A DNA stretch of 12,451 nucleotides from UBA9554 sp038205135 (GCA_038205135.1 JBBRCF010000102.1:1-12451); one strand, 5' to 3'; counted from the first letter of the stretch, positions 1 through 6,581 are shown. The notes: generated by a model not told the origin, from the letters alone. Program-made: numbers and translations.

Positions 1-1
1 G

Positions 2-352
2 GGTCGTCGGGCGGTGCCGACGCCGGGCGCGGTGCATCTGTTTGACGGTACCGGGGCGTGTCGCAGCTATGCGATGACCGATCTGCTGGCGCGCGATGCT
101 GCTGCGGGGGCTGCGGCAGGCATCACGCTGTCGCCGATGCCGGGGCTGGTCAAGGCAGTGTTCGTGATGGCCGGGCAGACCGTCGCGGCGGGTGACCGGT
201 TGGCGATCCTTGAGGCGATGAAGATGGAACATACCCTGACCGCCGCTCGGGATGGCATGGTGGCCGAGGTGCTGACGGAGGCGGGCGCGCAGGTCGAGGC
301 GGGCGCGGCACTGATCCGGCTGGCGGATACCGTGGCAGAGGGCGCGGCATGA
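2..352 (+). CDS. mccA: Methylcrotonyl-CoA carboxylase alpha (biotin) subunit, C-terminal end
   Basis: This is the last 116 residues of a biotin-dependent acyl-CoA carboxylase alpha subunit; the 5' part lies outside the window. What is visible is a biotinyl/lipoyl-type domain with the biotin attachment motif EAMKMEH, whose modified lysine is encoded at 221-223, and the preceding turn SPMPGLVKAV. In the whole enzyme the ATP-driven carboxylation of biotin is followed by transfer of the carboxyl group to the acyl-CoA on the beta subunit. The biotin domain alone cannot separate methylcrotonyl-CoA from propionyl-CoA or acetyl-CoA carboxylases. The choice of methylcrotonyl-CoA rests on the neighbours: HMG-CoA lyase and a methylglutaconyl-CoA hydratase-like gene follow on the same strand. 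The stop overlaps the next start (ATGA at 349-352), which suggests translational coupling. Confidence 0.85.
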   Translation, partial: GRRAVPTPGAVHLFDGTGACRSYAMTDLLARDAAAGAAAGITLSPMPGLVKAVFVMAGQTVAAGDRLAILEAMKMEHTLTAARDGMVAEVLTEAGAQVEAGAALIRLADTVAEGAA

Positions 353-1026
353 TCACGCTGCATCACGTGCAATATGGCCGGTCGTTCCGGGTGCTGTGGC
401 TGCTGGAGGAAATCGGGCTGGACCGCATCGGCCCGTTGCGGATCGTCGAATACCGCATCGGTTCCCCCGAAATGCGCGCGGGCGATCTGCCGCGCCTGTC
501 GCCGGCGATCCGCATTCCGGCGATCGAGATGGATGGTCTTGCGATGTCCGAATCCGGTGCCATTGTCGAATACCTGATCGAAACGCGCGCGCCGGATCTG
601 GGCCGGGCCGTGACACATCCGGAACGCGCAGGCTATCTGCAATGGATCCACTACGCCGAAACCCAGGCCGGCCTGATCGAAAACCTGAACCTGATGCATC
701 TGTTCCTGCGGCCACCCGCTCAGCCTGACCCGGTGATGTGCAAGCTGCTGGCAGCCCGGTTGAAAGGGACGCTGGCGGGGATCGAGGTGCGTCTTGTCGA
801 TGGGCAAGAGTGGCTGTTGCCCGGCGGGTTCAGCGGGGCGGACATCATGTTGGGGTTCAACCTGTTTGCGGCGCCGTATTATGTCAGGATGGACGGGTTT
901 CCCCGGCTCCGGGCCTATCAGGCGCGGATGACGGCGCGGCCCGCCTATCAACGCAGCGTGGCCCGCGAAGGCGCGCAGCGATTCTATGCGCAGGATTTCT
1001 ATCCGGTGCCCGGGGCGGACGCATAA
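349..1026 (+). CDS. Glutathione S-transferase-like protein
   Basis: A 225-residue protein with the layout of a cytosolic glutathione S-transferase. The thioredoxin-like N-terminal half (about residues 1-80) contains the cis-proline segment IPAIE (P57) and the glutathione-binding ESGAI motif (E68, S69). Y9 or S12, after the first strand, are candidates for the residue that activates the thiol. The rest is a helical C-terminal domain with a conserved-looking SGADIMLGF segment. Its length is normal for the family. Start: ATG at 349, overlapping the mccA stop, with AGAGGG at 337-342. Its substrate is unknown; the family covers conjugation, isomerisation and peroxide reduction. Its position inside a leucine-degradation cluster suggests a role in handling reactive enoyl-CoA intermediates or electrophiles, which is inference only. 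Confidence 0.85.
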   Translation: MITLHHVQYGRSFRVLWLLEEIGLDRIGPLRIVEYRIGSPEMRAGDLPRLSPAIRIPAIEMDGLAMSESGAIVEYLIETRAPDLGRAVTHPERAGYLQWIHYAETQAGLIENLNLMHLFLRPPAQPDPVMCKLLAARLKGTLAGIEVRLVDGQEWLLPGGFSGADIMLGFNLFAAPYYVRMDGFPRLRAYQARMTARPAYQRSVAREGAQRFYAQDFYPVPGADA

Positions 1027-1035
1027 GAGGGCAGG

Positions 1036-1890
1036 ATGGCGGAATTTGTTGAGATTTTCGAGGTCGGCCCCCGTGATGGGCTGCAAAACGAGGCGCGGCT
1101 GATCCCGGCGGCGGAAAAGATCGCGCTGGTCGATCTGTTGTCGCAGGCTGGCTTTCGTCGTATCGAATGCGCCAGTTTCGTCAGCCCGAAATGGGTGCCG
1201 CAGATGGCGACCTCGGCCGAGGTGCTGGCGGGCATCACCCGCGCGCCAGGGGTGAGTTATGCCGCGCTGACACCAAACCTCAAAGGGTTGGAAGGCGCGC
1301 TGGTGGCGCGGGCGGATGAGGTGGCGATTTTTGGATCGGCCTCCGAAGGGTTCAGCCGCGCCAACATCAATGCGACGATCGCCGAAAGTCTGGAACGTTT
1401 CGCCCCGGTCATGGCGGCGGCGCGGGCGGCGGGCGTGCCGGTGCGGGGGTATGTGTCCTGCGTCGTGGAATGCCCCTATGATGGCGCGGTGCTGCCCGGC
1501 GCTGTGGCGCGGGTGGCCGCCGCGTTGCACGCCATGGGCTGCTACGAAATTTCGCTGGGCGATACCATCGGGCGGGCGGTGCCCGACGCGGTCGACAGGA
1601 TGCTGGATGCGGTTCTGGACGTGGTGCCGGCGGCGATGCTGGCGGGGCATTTCCATGACACCTCGGGCCGCGCGCTGGACAATATCGCGGTGGCGCTGGA
1701 CCGTGGACTGCGGGTGTTCGACGCTGCGGTGGGCGGCCTTGGGGGTTGCCCCTATGCGCCGGGGGCAGCGGGCAATGTGGCGACAGAGGCGGTGCATGAC
1801 CGGCTGACGGCGCTTGGCTATGCCACCGGGCTGGACCGCGATGTGTTGGCGGCGGGCGCTGTGATGGCATGGGCGCTGCGAGGGGGATGA
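1036..1890 (+). CDS. mvaB: Hydroxymethylglutaryl-CoA lyase
   Basis: A 284-residue TIM-barrel enzyme that cleaves 3-hydroxy-3-methylglutaryl-CoA to acetoacetate and acetyl-CoA, the last step of leucine breakdown. Visible signatures are GPRDGLQNE near the N-terminus (R13, D14), the metal-binding HFH pair (H205, H207) in HFHDTSG, and the lyase signature GGLGGCPYAPGAAGN with the active-site cysteine C238 and N247. These distinguish it from isopropylmalate and homocitrate synthases. Length matches the bacterial family. GAGGG at 1027-1031 precedes ATG 1036. It lies 9 bases after the GST-like gene and 3 bases before the hydratase gene, so one transcript is likely. The name liuE is also used for this enzyme in leucine-degradation clusters. 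Confidence 0.95.
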   Translation: MAEFVEIFEVGPRDGLQNEARLIPAAEKIALVDLLSQAGFRRIECASFVSPKWVPQMATSAEVLAGITRAPGVSYAALTPNLKGLEGALVARADEVAIFGSASEGFSRANINATIAESLERFAPVMAAARAAGVPVRGYVSCVVECPYDGAVLPGAVARVAAALHAMGCYEISLGDTIGRAVPDAVDRMLDAVLDVVPAAMLAGHFHDTSGRALDNIAVALDRGLRVFDAAVGGLGGCPYAPGAAGNVATEAVHDRLTALGYATGLDRDVLAAGAVMAWALRGG

Positions 1891-1893
1891 GGC

Positions 1894-2676
1894 ATGGAAA
1901 CGATTGAAATTACACAGGATGTCCGCGGCGTGGCAACGCTGTGGCTGGCGCGTGCGGATAAACACAACGCGCTGTCCGGCACGATGATCGGCGAAATGCA
2001 TGCCGCCGCCGACCGGCTGGCGGCGGATGACACCGTGCGGGTCGTCGTGTTGGCGGCGTGCGGGCGGACGTTTTGCGCAGGCGGTGATCTGGGGTGGATG
2101 CAGGACCAGATGGCCGCAGCCCCTGCCGAACGCGCGACCGAGGCCGGGCGGCTGGCCTGGATGTTGCAGGCGCTGAACACCCTGCCGAAACCGCTGATCG
2201 GCCGTATCCATGGCAATGCGTTCGGCGGCGGGGTGGGTCTGGCGTCGGTGTGTGATGTGGCGATCGGGGTGGATATGGTGCAGATGGCGCTGACCGAAAC
2301 CCGGCTGGGGCTGATCCCCGCCACCATCGGGCCCTATGTGGTCGCCCGGATGGGCGAGGCCTGCGCGCGCCGGGTGTTCATGTCGGGCCGCCGGTTTGAT
2401 GCGAGCGAAGCGGTGACCTTGGGCCTTCTGGCGCGCGCGGTGCCCGAGGCGTCGCTGGATGCCGCCATCGAGGCGGAAATCCTGCCCTATCTGGACTGCG
2501 CGCCGGGCGCGGTTGCGCGGGCGAAACGGCTGGCGCAGCGGTTGGGGGCCGGGATCACCGACGCGGACATCCATCACACCATCGCCGAACTGGCGGCCTG
2601 CTGGGTGGGTGACGAGGCGCCCGAGGGGATCGCCGCGTTTTTTGCCAAACGTCGTCCGTGCTGGCAGGTCCGCTAG
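1894..2676 (+). CDS. liuC: Enoyl-CoA hydratase/isomerase family, probable methylglutaconyl-CoA hydratase
   Basis: A 260-residue crotonase-fold protein. The oxyanion-hole segments are seen as FCAGGDL (residues 60-66) and GNAFGGGVGL (107-116), and the TETRLGLIPATI segment carries a candidate catalytic glutamate, E135. This last segment resembles 3-methylglutaconyl-CoA hydratases, which hydrate 3-methylglutaconyl-CoA to HMG-CoA, the substrate of the lyase encoded just upstream. The order carboxylase, lyase, hydratase fits a liu-type leucine/isovalerate pathway. The start at 1894 follows a purine-rich stretch (GAGGGGGATGAGG) that overlaps the previous stop. Crotonase paralogues are numerous, so exact substrate is inferred from context as much as sequence. 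A candidate terminator follows about 55 bases after the stop. Confidence 0.88.
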   Translation: METIEITQDVRGVATLWLARADKHNALSGTMIGEMHAAADRLAADDTVRVVVLAACGRTFCAGGDLGWMQDQMAAAPAERATEAGRLAWMLQALNTLPKPLIGRIHGNAFGGGVGLASVCDVAIGVDMVQMALTETRLGLIPATIGPYVVARMGEACARRVFMSGRRFDASEAVTLGLLARAVPEASLDAAIEAEILPYLDCAPGAVARAKRLAQRLGAGITDADIHHTIAELAACWVGDEAPEGIAAFFAKRRPCWQVR

Positions 2677-2690
2677 GCCCGCACCAACAG

Positions 2691-2720
2691 AATCAGCCGC
2701 CCGCAGCGTTCCCGCTGATT
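2691..2720. repeat. Short inverted repeat after liuC
   Basis: AATCAGC at 2691-2697 is the exact reverse complement of GCTGATT at 2714-2720, with a 16-base spacer. GCAC at 2681-2684 and GTGC at 2721-2724 could extend it across a bulge. There is no T-tract after it. It could be a weak stem-loop protecting the 3' end of the liu transcript, or a protein site. Function unknown. Confidence 0.35.
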
Positions 2721-2730
2721 GTGCGACCCA

Positions 2731-2751
2731 TGCTGCTGTGCAGCAATTTTT
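2731..2751 (+). terminator. Candidate intrinsic terminator of the leucine-degradation genes
   Basis: TGCTGC (2731-2736) and GCAGCA (2740-2745) form a perfect 6-base-pair stem with a TGT loop, followed at once by A and five T (2747-2751). This is the arrangement of a Rho-independent terminator, though the stem is short. It lies 54 bases after the liuC stop and upstream of the candidate nuo promoter, so it would separate the two operons. Confidence 0.55.
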
Positions 2752-2810
2752 CGCGCGGCGACCGGCATTCGGCGGAAATTTTCAGCATGCGCGGCATCGG
2801 GACGCAGCGA

Positions 2811-2830
2811 GTATGCAAGCGTATGCAATG
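2811..2830. repeat. Tandem 10-base direct repeat upstream of nuoA
   Basis: GTATGCAAGC at 2811-2820 is followed directly by GTATGCAATG at 2821-2830; the first eight bases are identical. A 10-base period puts both copies on about the same face of the helix. The pair lies about 45 bases before the candidate -35 box, where an activator could bind. No known regulator motif is recognised. Confidence 0.4.
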
Positions 2831-2873
2831 ATTTCATGTCATCTTCGCAAAATCGAATGTGACCCCGTCCGAG

Positions 2874-2900
2874 TTGACCGCGCGCAGGCCGGGGGATAAA
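2874..2900 (+). promoter_or_regulatory. Candidate sigma-70-type promoter of the nuo operon
   Basis: TTGACC at 2874-2879 matches five of six bases of the -35 consensus. GATAAA at 2895-2900 matches four of six of the -10 consensus, with a 15-base spacer that is shorter than ideal. Shifting the -10 by one or two bases gives better spacing but a poorer match. Transcription would start near 2907, about 45 bases before nuoA. It is the only good pair I see in this gap. Confidence 0.4.
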
Positions 2901-2940
2901 TCAACTACTGTGCACGTGTCCCGCGCCCGGGCCGCTGCAA

Positions 2941-2946
2941 AAGGAG
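2941..2946 (+). promoter_or_regulatory. Ribosome binding site of nuoA
   Basis: AAGGAG lies 6 bases before the ATG at 2953. It is one of the strongest Shine-Dalgarno matches in the window and fixes the nuoA start. Confidence 0.8.
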
Positions 2947-2952
2947 CACGCC

Positions 2953-3318
2953 ATGGACGACATGCTGCGGGAATACCTTCCGATCCTTGTGTTTCTGGCC
3001 ATTGCCATCGCGCTTGGACTGGTTCTGATGCTGTCAGCGGTGCTGATCGCGGTGCGCAACCCGGACCCGGAAAAGGTCAGCGCCTATGAATGCGGGTTCA
3101 ACGCCTTTGATGATGCGCGGATGAAATTCGACGTTCGGTTCTATCTGGTGTCGATCCTGTTCATCATTTTTGATCTGGAAATCGCCATGCTGTTCCCGTG
3201 GGCCGTGGCGTTTCAGGACATCTCGATGACCTCGTTCTGGTCGATGATGGTGTTTCTTGGGGTTCTGACCGTCGGGTTCGCCTATGAGTGGAAAAAGGGA
3301 GCGCTGGAATGGGAGTGA
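2953..3318 (+). CDS. nuoA: NADH-quinone oxidoreductase subunit A
   Basis: A 121-residue membrane subunit of respiratory complex I (ND3 homologue) at the junction of the peripheral and membrane arms. Three hydrophobic helices are seen at about residues 8-32, 62-84 and 93-111. Between helices 1 and 2 is the conserved loop with YECGF (45-49); its cysteine is the one whose exposure changes in the active/deactive transition of the mitochondrial enzyme. FDLE (73-76) in helix 2 holds the family's conserved acidic residues. Length is typical. It is the first gene of the nuo cluster here, with AAGGAG at 2941-2946, and its 3' end overlaps nuoB by 10 bases. Confidence 0.97.
   Translation: MDDMLREYLPILVFLAIAIALGLVLMLSAVLIAVRNPDPEKVSAYECGFNAFDDARMKFDVRFYLVSILFIIFDLEIAMLFPWAVAFQDISMTSFWSMMVFLGVLTVGFAYEWKKGALEWE
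3297..3301 (+). promoter_or_regulatory. Ribosome binding site that decides the nuoB start
   Basis: GGGAG lies inside the 3' end of nuoA, 7 bases before ATG 3309. It supports that ATG over the in-frame GTG at 3288, which would add seven residues and has no comparable site. Confidence 0.6.
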
Positions 3319-3842
3319 TGGCAGGCGCCAATACTGCAGGCCCCGACCGCGAGGTTGCGGCACGGGCGTTGAACACCGAACTGGCCGACAAGGGTTTCCT
3401 GCTGACCTCGACCGAGGACATCATCAACTGGGCGCGCATCGGTTCGCTGCACTGGATGACCTTCGGTCTGGCGTGCTGCGCTGTCGAAATGATGCACACG
3501 TCCATGCCGCGCTATGATCTGGAACGGTTCGGCACCGCGCCGCGCGCGTCGCCGCGTCAGTCCGACCTGATGATCGTGGCGGGCACCCTGACCAACAAGA
3601 TGGCCCCCGCGCTGCGCAAGGTCTATGACCAGATGCCGGAACCGCGCTATGTCATCAGCATGGGGTCCTGTGCCAACGGCGGCGGATACTACCATTACAG
3701 CTACAGTGTGGTGCGCGGTTGCGACCGGATCGTGCCGGTGGATATCTACGTGCCCGGTTGCCCGCCCACCGCCGAGGCGCTGTTGTACGGCATCATGCAG
3801 TTGCAGCGGAAAATCCGCCGCACCGGAACGATAGCGCGCTGA
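3309..3842 (+). CDS. nuoB: NADH-quinone oxidoreductase subunit B
   Basis: A 177-residue iron-sulfur subunit (PSST homologue) of the complex I peripheral arm. It holds cluster N2, which passes electrons to ubiquinone next to NuoD. The four cluster ligands are visible: adjacent C56-C57 in GLACCAVEMMH, C121 in GSCANGGGYYHY, and C151 in VPGCPPTAEAL. The N-terminal tail of about 30 residues is variable in the family. ATG 3309 is chosen because GGGAG sits 7 bases upstream; a GTG at 3288 in the same frame is less likely. The gene overlaps the end of nuoA by 10 bases, consistent with translational coupling. A 45-base gap with a small hairpin separates it from nuoC. Confidence 0.97.
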   Translation: MGVMAGANTAGPDREVAARALNTELADKGFLLTSTEDIINWARIGSLHWMTFGLACCAVEMMHTSMPRYDLERFGTAPRASPRQSDLMIVAGTLTNKMAPALRKVYDQMPEPRYVISMGSCANGGGYYHYSYSVVRGCDRIVPVDIYVPGCPPTAEALLYGIMQLQRKIRRTGTIAR

Positions 3843-3857
3843 GGCGCGCGTGACGCG

Positions 3858-3871
3858 GGGGCCGACGCCCC
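3858..3871. other. GC hairpin in the nuoB-nuoC gap
   Basis: GGGGC (3858-3862) and GCCCC (3867-3871) can pair around a CGAC loop. No T-tract follows, so it is not a normal terminator. It sits just before the nuoC ribosome binding site (AAGGA near 3874-3878). It might mark an mRNA processing or stability point, but could be chance in GC-rich DNA. Confidence 0.3.
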
Positions 3872-3887
3872 GAAAGGAAGAGCCACG

Positions 3888-4493
3888 ATGACCGAAGCCC
3901 TGCAAGAGCTAGGCACCCACATCGCCGCGCGTCGTCCGGATTGCGTGCTGGACTGGGCCGTGACCAATGGCGAATTGACCATGCAGGTCACGCCATCGAA
4001 CATCGAAGCCTTGGTTGATTTCCTGCGCACCGATCCGAACTGCCGGTTTTCGTCGCTGGTCGACATCACGGCCGTTGACCACCCCGACCGGGCAAAACGG
4101 TTCGACGTGATCTATCATTTCCTGTCGATGTACCGGAACCAGCGCATCCGCTTGCGGATTGGCCTGCGCGAAGACGACATGCTGCGGTCGATATCCGCCG
4201 TGCACCCCTCGGCCAACTGGTTCGAACGCGAGGTGTTCGACATGTTCGGCATCCTGTTTTCCGGGCATCCCGACCTGCGCCGCATCCTGACCGACTACGG
4301 GTTTCGCGGCCATCCGCTGCGCAAGGATTTCCCGACCACCGGCTATGTCGAGGTGCGCTATGACGACGCGCAGAAACGCGTGGTCTATGAACCGGTCAAT
4401 CTGGTGCAGGAATACCGCCAGTTCGATTTCATGAGCCCCTGGGAGGGCGCGAAATACGTGCTGCCGGGCGACGAGAAAAAAGCGGCGTCATGA
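3888..4493 (+). CDS. nuoC: NADH-quinone oxidoreductase subunit C
   Basis: A 201-residue subunit (30 kDa subunit homologue) of the complex I peripheral arm, binding NuoD and NuoB in the quinone module; it carries no cofactor. The family signature is clear: WFEREVFDMFG (111-121), then GHPDLRRILTDYGFRGHPLR (126-145) and KDFP. The segment EYRQFDFMSPWEG (175-187) is the usual C-terminal contact region. It is a separate gene, not a NuoCD fusion as in E. coli, which fits an alphaproteobacterium. AAGGA lies upstream of ATG 3888. Its stop overlaps the start of the next small gene (ATGA at 4490-4493). Confidence 0.97.
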   Translation: MTEALQELGTHIAARRPDCVLDWAVTNGELTMQVTPSNIEALVDFLRTDPNCRFSSLVDITAVDHPDRAKRFDVIYHFLSMYRNQRIRLRIGLREDDMLRSISAVHPSANWFEREVFDMFGILFSGHPDLRRILTDYGFRGHPLRKDFPTTGYVEVRYDDAQKRVVYEPVNLVQEYRQFDFMSPWEGAKYVLPGDEKKAAS

Positions 4494-4666
4494 TCGAATT
4501 TCTGGTCTGGCTGGCCCTGACAGCGGCTACGATCATCCCGATGATGAAACTGCTGCCGCATTTCGGGCTGGACGCTAAATGGGCCTTTGTTTGTGTATTC
4601 CCGCTCGCCACGCTGGTGCTGCTATGGATAATGGCTACGAAACTGCAATCTATGGAGAAACGGTGA
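4490..4666 (+). CDS. Small two-helix membrane protein in the nuo operon
   Basis: A 58-residue reading frame that starts ATG 4490, overlapping the nuoC stop, and ends TGA 4664-4666, where the next gene's ATG begins. The protein begins MIEFLVWLAL and ends KLQSMEKR. Two hydrophobic stretches, about residues 3-21 and 30-49, are separated by a short loop with PHFGLDAK. The tail is charged. Overlap with both neighbours, codon use like the surrounding genes, and a clear two-helix pattern support a real gene. I do not recognise a named family. It could be a small accessory or assembly protein of complex I that sits beside the membrane arm; this is inference from position. Confidence 0.75.
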   Translation: MIEFLVWLALTAATIIPMMKLLPHFGLDAKWAFVCVFPLATLVLLWIMATKLQSMEKR

Positions 4667-5058
4667 TGAATCAGGCTGCCAAAGACCATCAGGACATCTT
4701 GCATAACGCCATCGCCTATTGCGAGGCGGTATGGTTTGCCCGCACCGGGGTGTTCGAGGCGATGTGCCACGAACGGTTTCTTATGACCCATATCGAGGCG
4801 GGCGAGTTCATATACTTTGACAAGGCGGCGTTTATTGCCCGCGTGCGGGCGCGCGCCCCGGCAGAGGGCGCGGCGTCCTACAAGGTCCTTGCGATCGATC
4901 TGGTGGACGCGATGGCGCGGGTGCATCTGTGGGTCGATATTCCGGGCAAGCGGTTTGAGGATCACCTCGGGTTTGTTAAAACCGCCGATGGATGGAAACT
5001 GCTGACCAAGGTGTTCCGGACGGCGGCCCATCTGGACGCGCAGGGGCAGGTCATTTGA
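4666..5058 (+). CDS. NTF2-like (putative lumazine-binding type) protein
   Basis: A 130-residue soluble protein resembling the NTF2-like/SnoaL superfamily, nearest to the group labelled putative lumazine-binding. The pattern is an N-terminal helical part (DILHNAIAYCEAVWFARTG), a central segment with small-molecule-cup features (HERFLMTHIEAGEFIYFDKAAF), then strands ending in the typical DGWKLLTKVF. No catalytic residues are assignable. ATG 4666 is chosen because it overlaps the previous stop (TGATGA) and has GGAGA at 4654-4658; in-frame starts further upstream run back into the preceding gene. The stop overlaps the nuoD start (TGATG at 5056-5060). Being sandwiched with overlaps between nuoC and nuoD points to a job linked to complex I, perhaps flavin or quinone binding or assembly, but this is unproven. 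Confidence 0.82.
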   Translation: MNQAAKDHQDILHNAIAYCEAVWFARTGVFEAMCHERFLMTHIEAGEFIYFDKAAFIARVRARAPAEGAASYKVLAIDLVDAMARVHLWVDIPGKRFEDHLGFVKTADGWKLLTKVFRTAAHLDAQGQVI

Positions 5059-6272
5059 TGGACGGGTCCAACGAATTTCACGATGCGCTGACCGGTGAAC
5101 AGCGCATCCGGAATTTCAACATCAACTTTGGCCCGCAACACCCTGCAGCGCATGGTGTTTTGCGCTTGGTGCTGGAACTGGACGGCGAAATCGTCGAACG
5201 GTGCGATCCGCATATCGGGTTGCTGCACCGTGGCACCGAAAAACTGATGGAAAGCCGGACCTATCTGCAGAACCTGCCCTATTTCGACCGGTTGGATTAC
5301 GTGGCGCCGATGAACCAGGAACATGCCTGGTGTCTGGCGATCGAACGGCTGACCGGCACCGAGGTGCCGCGTCGCGCCAGCCTGATCCGGGTGTTGTTCT
5401 GCGAAATCGGCCGGATTCTGTCGCATCTGCTGAACGTCACCACACAGGCGATGGATGTGGGCGCTCTGACCCCGCCGCTGTGGGGGTTCGAAGAGCGCGA
5501 AAAGCTGATGGTGTTCTATGAACGGGCCAGCGGGGCGCGGCTGCATGCGGCGTATTTCCGGCCCGGCGGCGTGCATCAGGACCTGACCGACGCCCTGATC
5601 GACGATATCGAGATCTGGGCGGGGGAATTCCCGCGCATGCTGGACGATATCGACGGGCTGCTGACAGAAAACCGCATCTTCAAACAACGCAACGTCGATA
5701 TCGGCGTGGTCAGCGAAAAGGATGTGCAGGACTGGGGATTTTCCGGTGTCATGGTCCGCGGATCGGGGCTCGCGTGGGACCTGCGCCGCGCGCAACCCTA
5801 TGAATGTTATAACGAATTCGACTTTCAGATCCCGGTCGGCACGGCCGGCGACTGTTACGACCGCTATCTGTGCCGGATGGCGGAAATGCGCGAAAGCACC
5901 CGGATCATTCTGCAGGCGATCGAAAAACTGCGCGCGACGCCCGGTGATGTGCTGGCGCGCGGCAAGCTGACCCCGCCGAAACGCGCCGTAATGAAGCAAT
6001 CGATGGAAGCGCTGATCCATCACTTCAAGCTGTACACCGAAGGCTTCCGGGTCCCCGAAGGCGAGATTTACGTGGCCGTCGAGGCGCCGAAAGGCGAATT
6101 CGGCGTCTATCTGGTGTCGGATGGCAGCAACAAACCCTATCGCACCAAGATCCGTGCGCCGGGGTTTCTGCACCTGCAGGCGATGGATTATCTGGCATCC
6201 GGGCATCAATTGGCGGATGTGTCGGCCATCATCGGATCGATGGATGTGGTATTCGGGGAGATCGACCGGTGA
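5058..6272 (+). CDS. nuoD: NADH-quinone oxidoreductase subunit D
   Basis: A 404-residue subunit (49 kDa homologue, related to the large subunit of NiFe hydrogenases) that forms the ubiquinone pocket of complex I with NuoB. The signature NFGPQHPAAHG (23-33) and GLLHRGTEKL (54-63) are intact. H32 and Y81, spaced 49 residues apart, match the known quinone head-group ligands (H59/Y108 in the mammalian subunit). The hydrogenase metal-ligand cysteines are absent, as in all complex I members, and the C-terminus ends GSMDVVFGEIDR as usual. ATG 5058 overlaps the preceding stop and leaves a normal N-terminus; upstream in-frame starts lie inside the NTF2-like gene. The end overlaps the following lipoprotein start by four bases. 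Confidence 0.97.
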   Translation: MDGSNEFHDALTGEQRIRNFNINFGPQHPAAHGVLRLVLELDGEIVERCDPHIGLLHRGTEKLMESRTYLQNLPYFDRLDYVAPMNQEHAWCLAIERLTGTEVPRRASLIRVLFCEIGRILSHLLNVTTQAMDVGALTPPLWGFEEREKLMVFYERASGARLHAAYFRPGGVHQDLTDALIDDIEIWAGEFPRMLDDIDGLLTENRIFKQRNVDIGVVSEKDVQDWGFSGVMVRGSGLAWDLRRAQPYECYNEFDFQIPVGTAGDCYDRYLCRMAEMRESTRIILQAIEKLRATPGDVLARGKLTPPKRAVMKQSMEALIHHFKLYTEGFRVPEGEIYVAVEAPKGEFGVYLVSDGSNKPYRTKIRAPGFLHLQAMDYLASGHQLADVSAIIGSMDVVFGEIDR

Positions 6273-6547
6273 AACGCGTGATCGGATTGACTGCAGTGCT
6301 TTTGCTGGCTGGATGTGCGCTGCCGCCACAAGGCACCGGGCCGGATACGCTGGCGGCGTTTGACACGGCGGTGGAATCCGTCGGCTGCAACCTGATCGTC
6401 GAAGGCGACTATCTGGCCACCGAATTGCAGACCGGCATGACCCGCGAACAGGTCGTGCAGATGATCCAGTACAAGCTGGGCCTGAAACAGGCGACCCGGC
6501 GCCCCGAGGGGGGATTTACCTTTACCAGCGGCGCCTGCGCCGCCTGA
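6269..6547 (+). CDS. Small predicted lipoprotein in the nuo operon
   Basis: A 92-residue frame starting GTG 6269, overlapping the nuoD stop (GTGA). The N-terminus is a lipoprotein signal: KR at residues 2-3, a hydrophobic core, and the lipobox LAGC with C16 as the acylated residue. The mature part of about 77 residues contains TGMTREQVVQMIQYKLG, probably helical, and two further cysteines (C40 and C90) that could form a disulfide in the periplasm. I do not recognise the family. An exported lipoprotein is odd between genes for cytoplasmic complex I subunits; a role in assembly or in contacts on the periplasmic face is possible but unproven. Confidence 0.75.
   Translation: MKRVIGLTAVLLLAGCALPPQGTGPDTLAAFDTAVESVGCNLIVEGDYLATELQTGMTREQVVQMIQYKLGLKQATRRPEGGFTFTSGACAA
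6528..6543. other. GC hairpin at the end of the first lipoprotein gene
   Basis: GCGGCG (6528-6533) and CGCCGC (6538-6543) can form a 6-base-pair stem with loop CCTG just before the TGA at 6545-6547. There is no T-tract. It may slow ribosomes or nucleases between this gene and nuoE, or be chance in GC-rich coding DNA. Confidence 0.3.
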
Positions 6548-6581
6548 GCCGCGCTGCGCGCGCCCGGAAAGAGAAGAAACG

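Larger units (their letters stand above)
2677..2952. other. Intergenic region between the leucine-degradation genes and nuo
   Basis: This 276-base gap has no convincing gene and is the only long non-coding stretch in the window. In order it holds an inverted repeat (2691-2720), a terminator-like hairpin (2731-2751), an A/T-richer tract, the tandem 10-base repeat (2811-2830), a candidate promoter (2874-2900) and the nuoA ribosome binding site. No FNR-type site (TTGAT-N4-ATCAA) was seen. Confidence 0.7.

Noticed and set aside
67..2577. 836-codon open frame on the minus strand
   Set aside because: It lies antisense to four well-recognised genes in high-GC DNA. Its translation is rich in Arg, His, Pro and Gln without recognisable motifs, typical of a shadow frame.
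2784..2797. Palindrome GCATGC and ATGC-GCG-GCAT inverted repeat upstream of nuoA
   Set aside because: Too short to support an operator without conservation data and no match to a regulator motif I know.
2459..3089. Plus-strand frames (2459-2899 and 2859-3089) crossing the gap before nuoA
   Set aside because: They overlap liuC or nuoA in another frame and their translations show no domain; the gap shows regulatory features instead.
4962..6329. 455-codon minus-strand frame opposite nuoD
   Set aside because: Exact antisense of a highly conserved gene with its codon bias; no motif or start signal.
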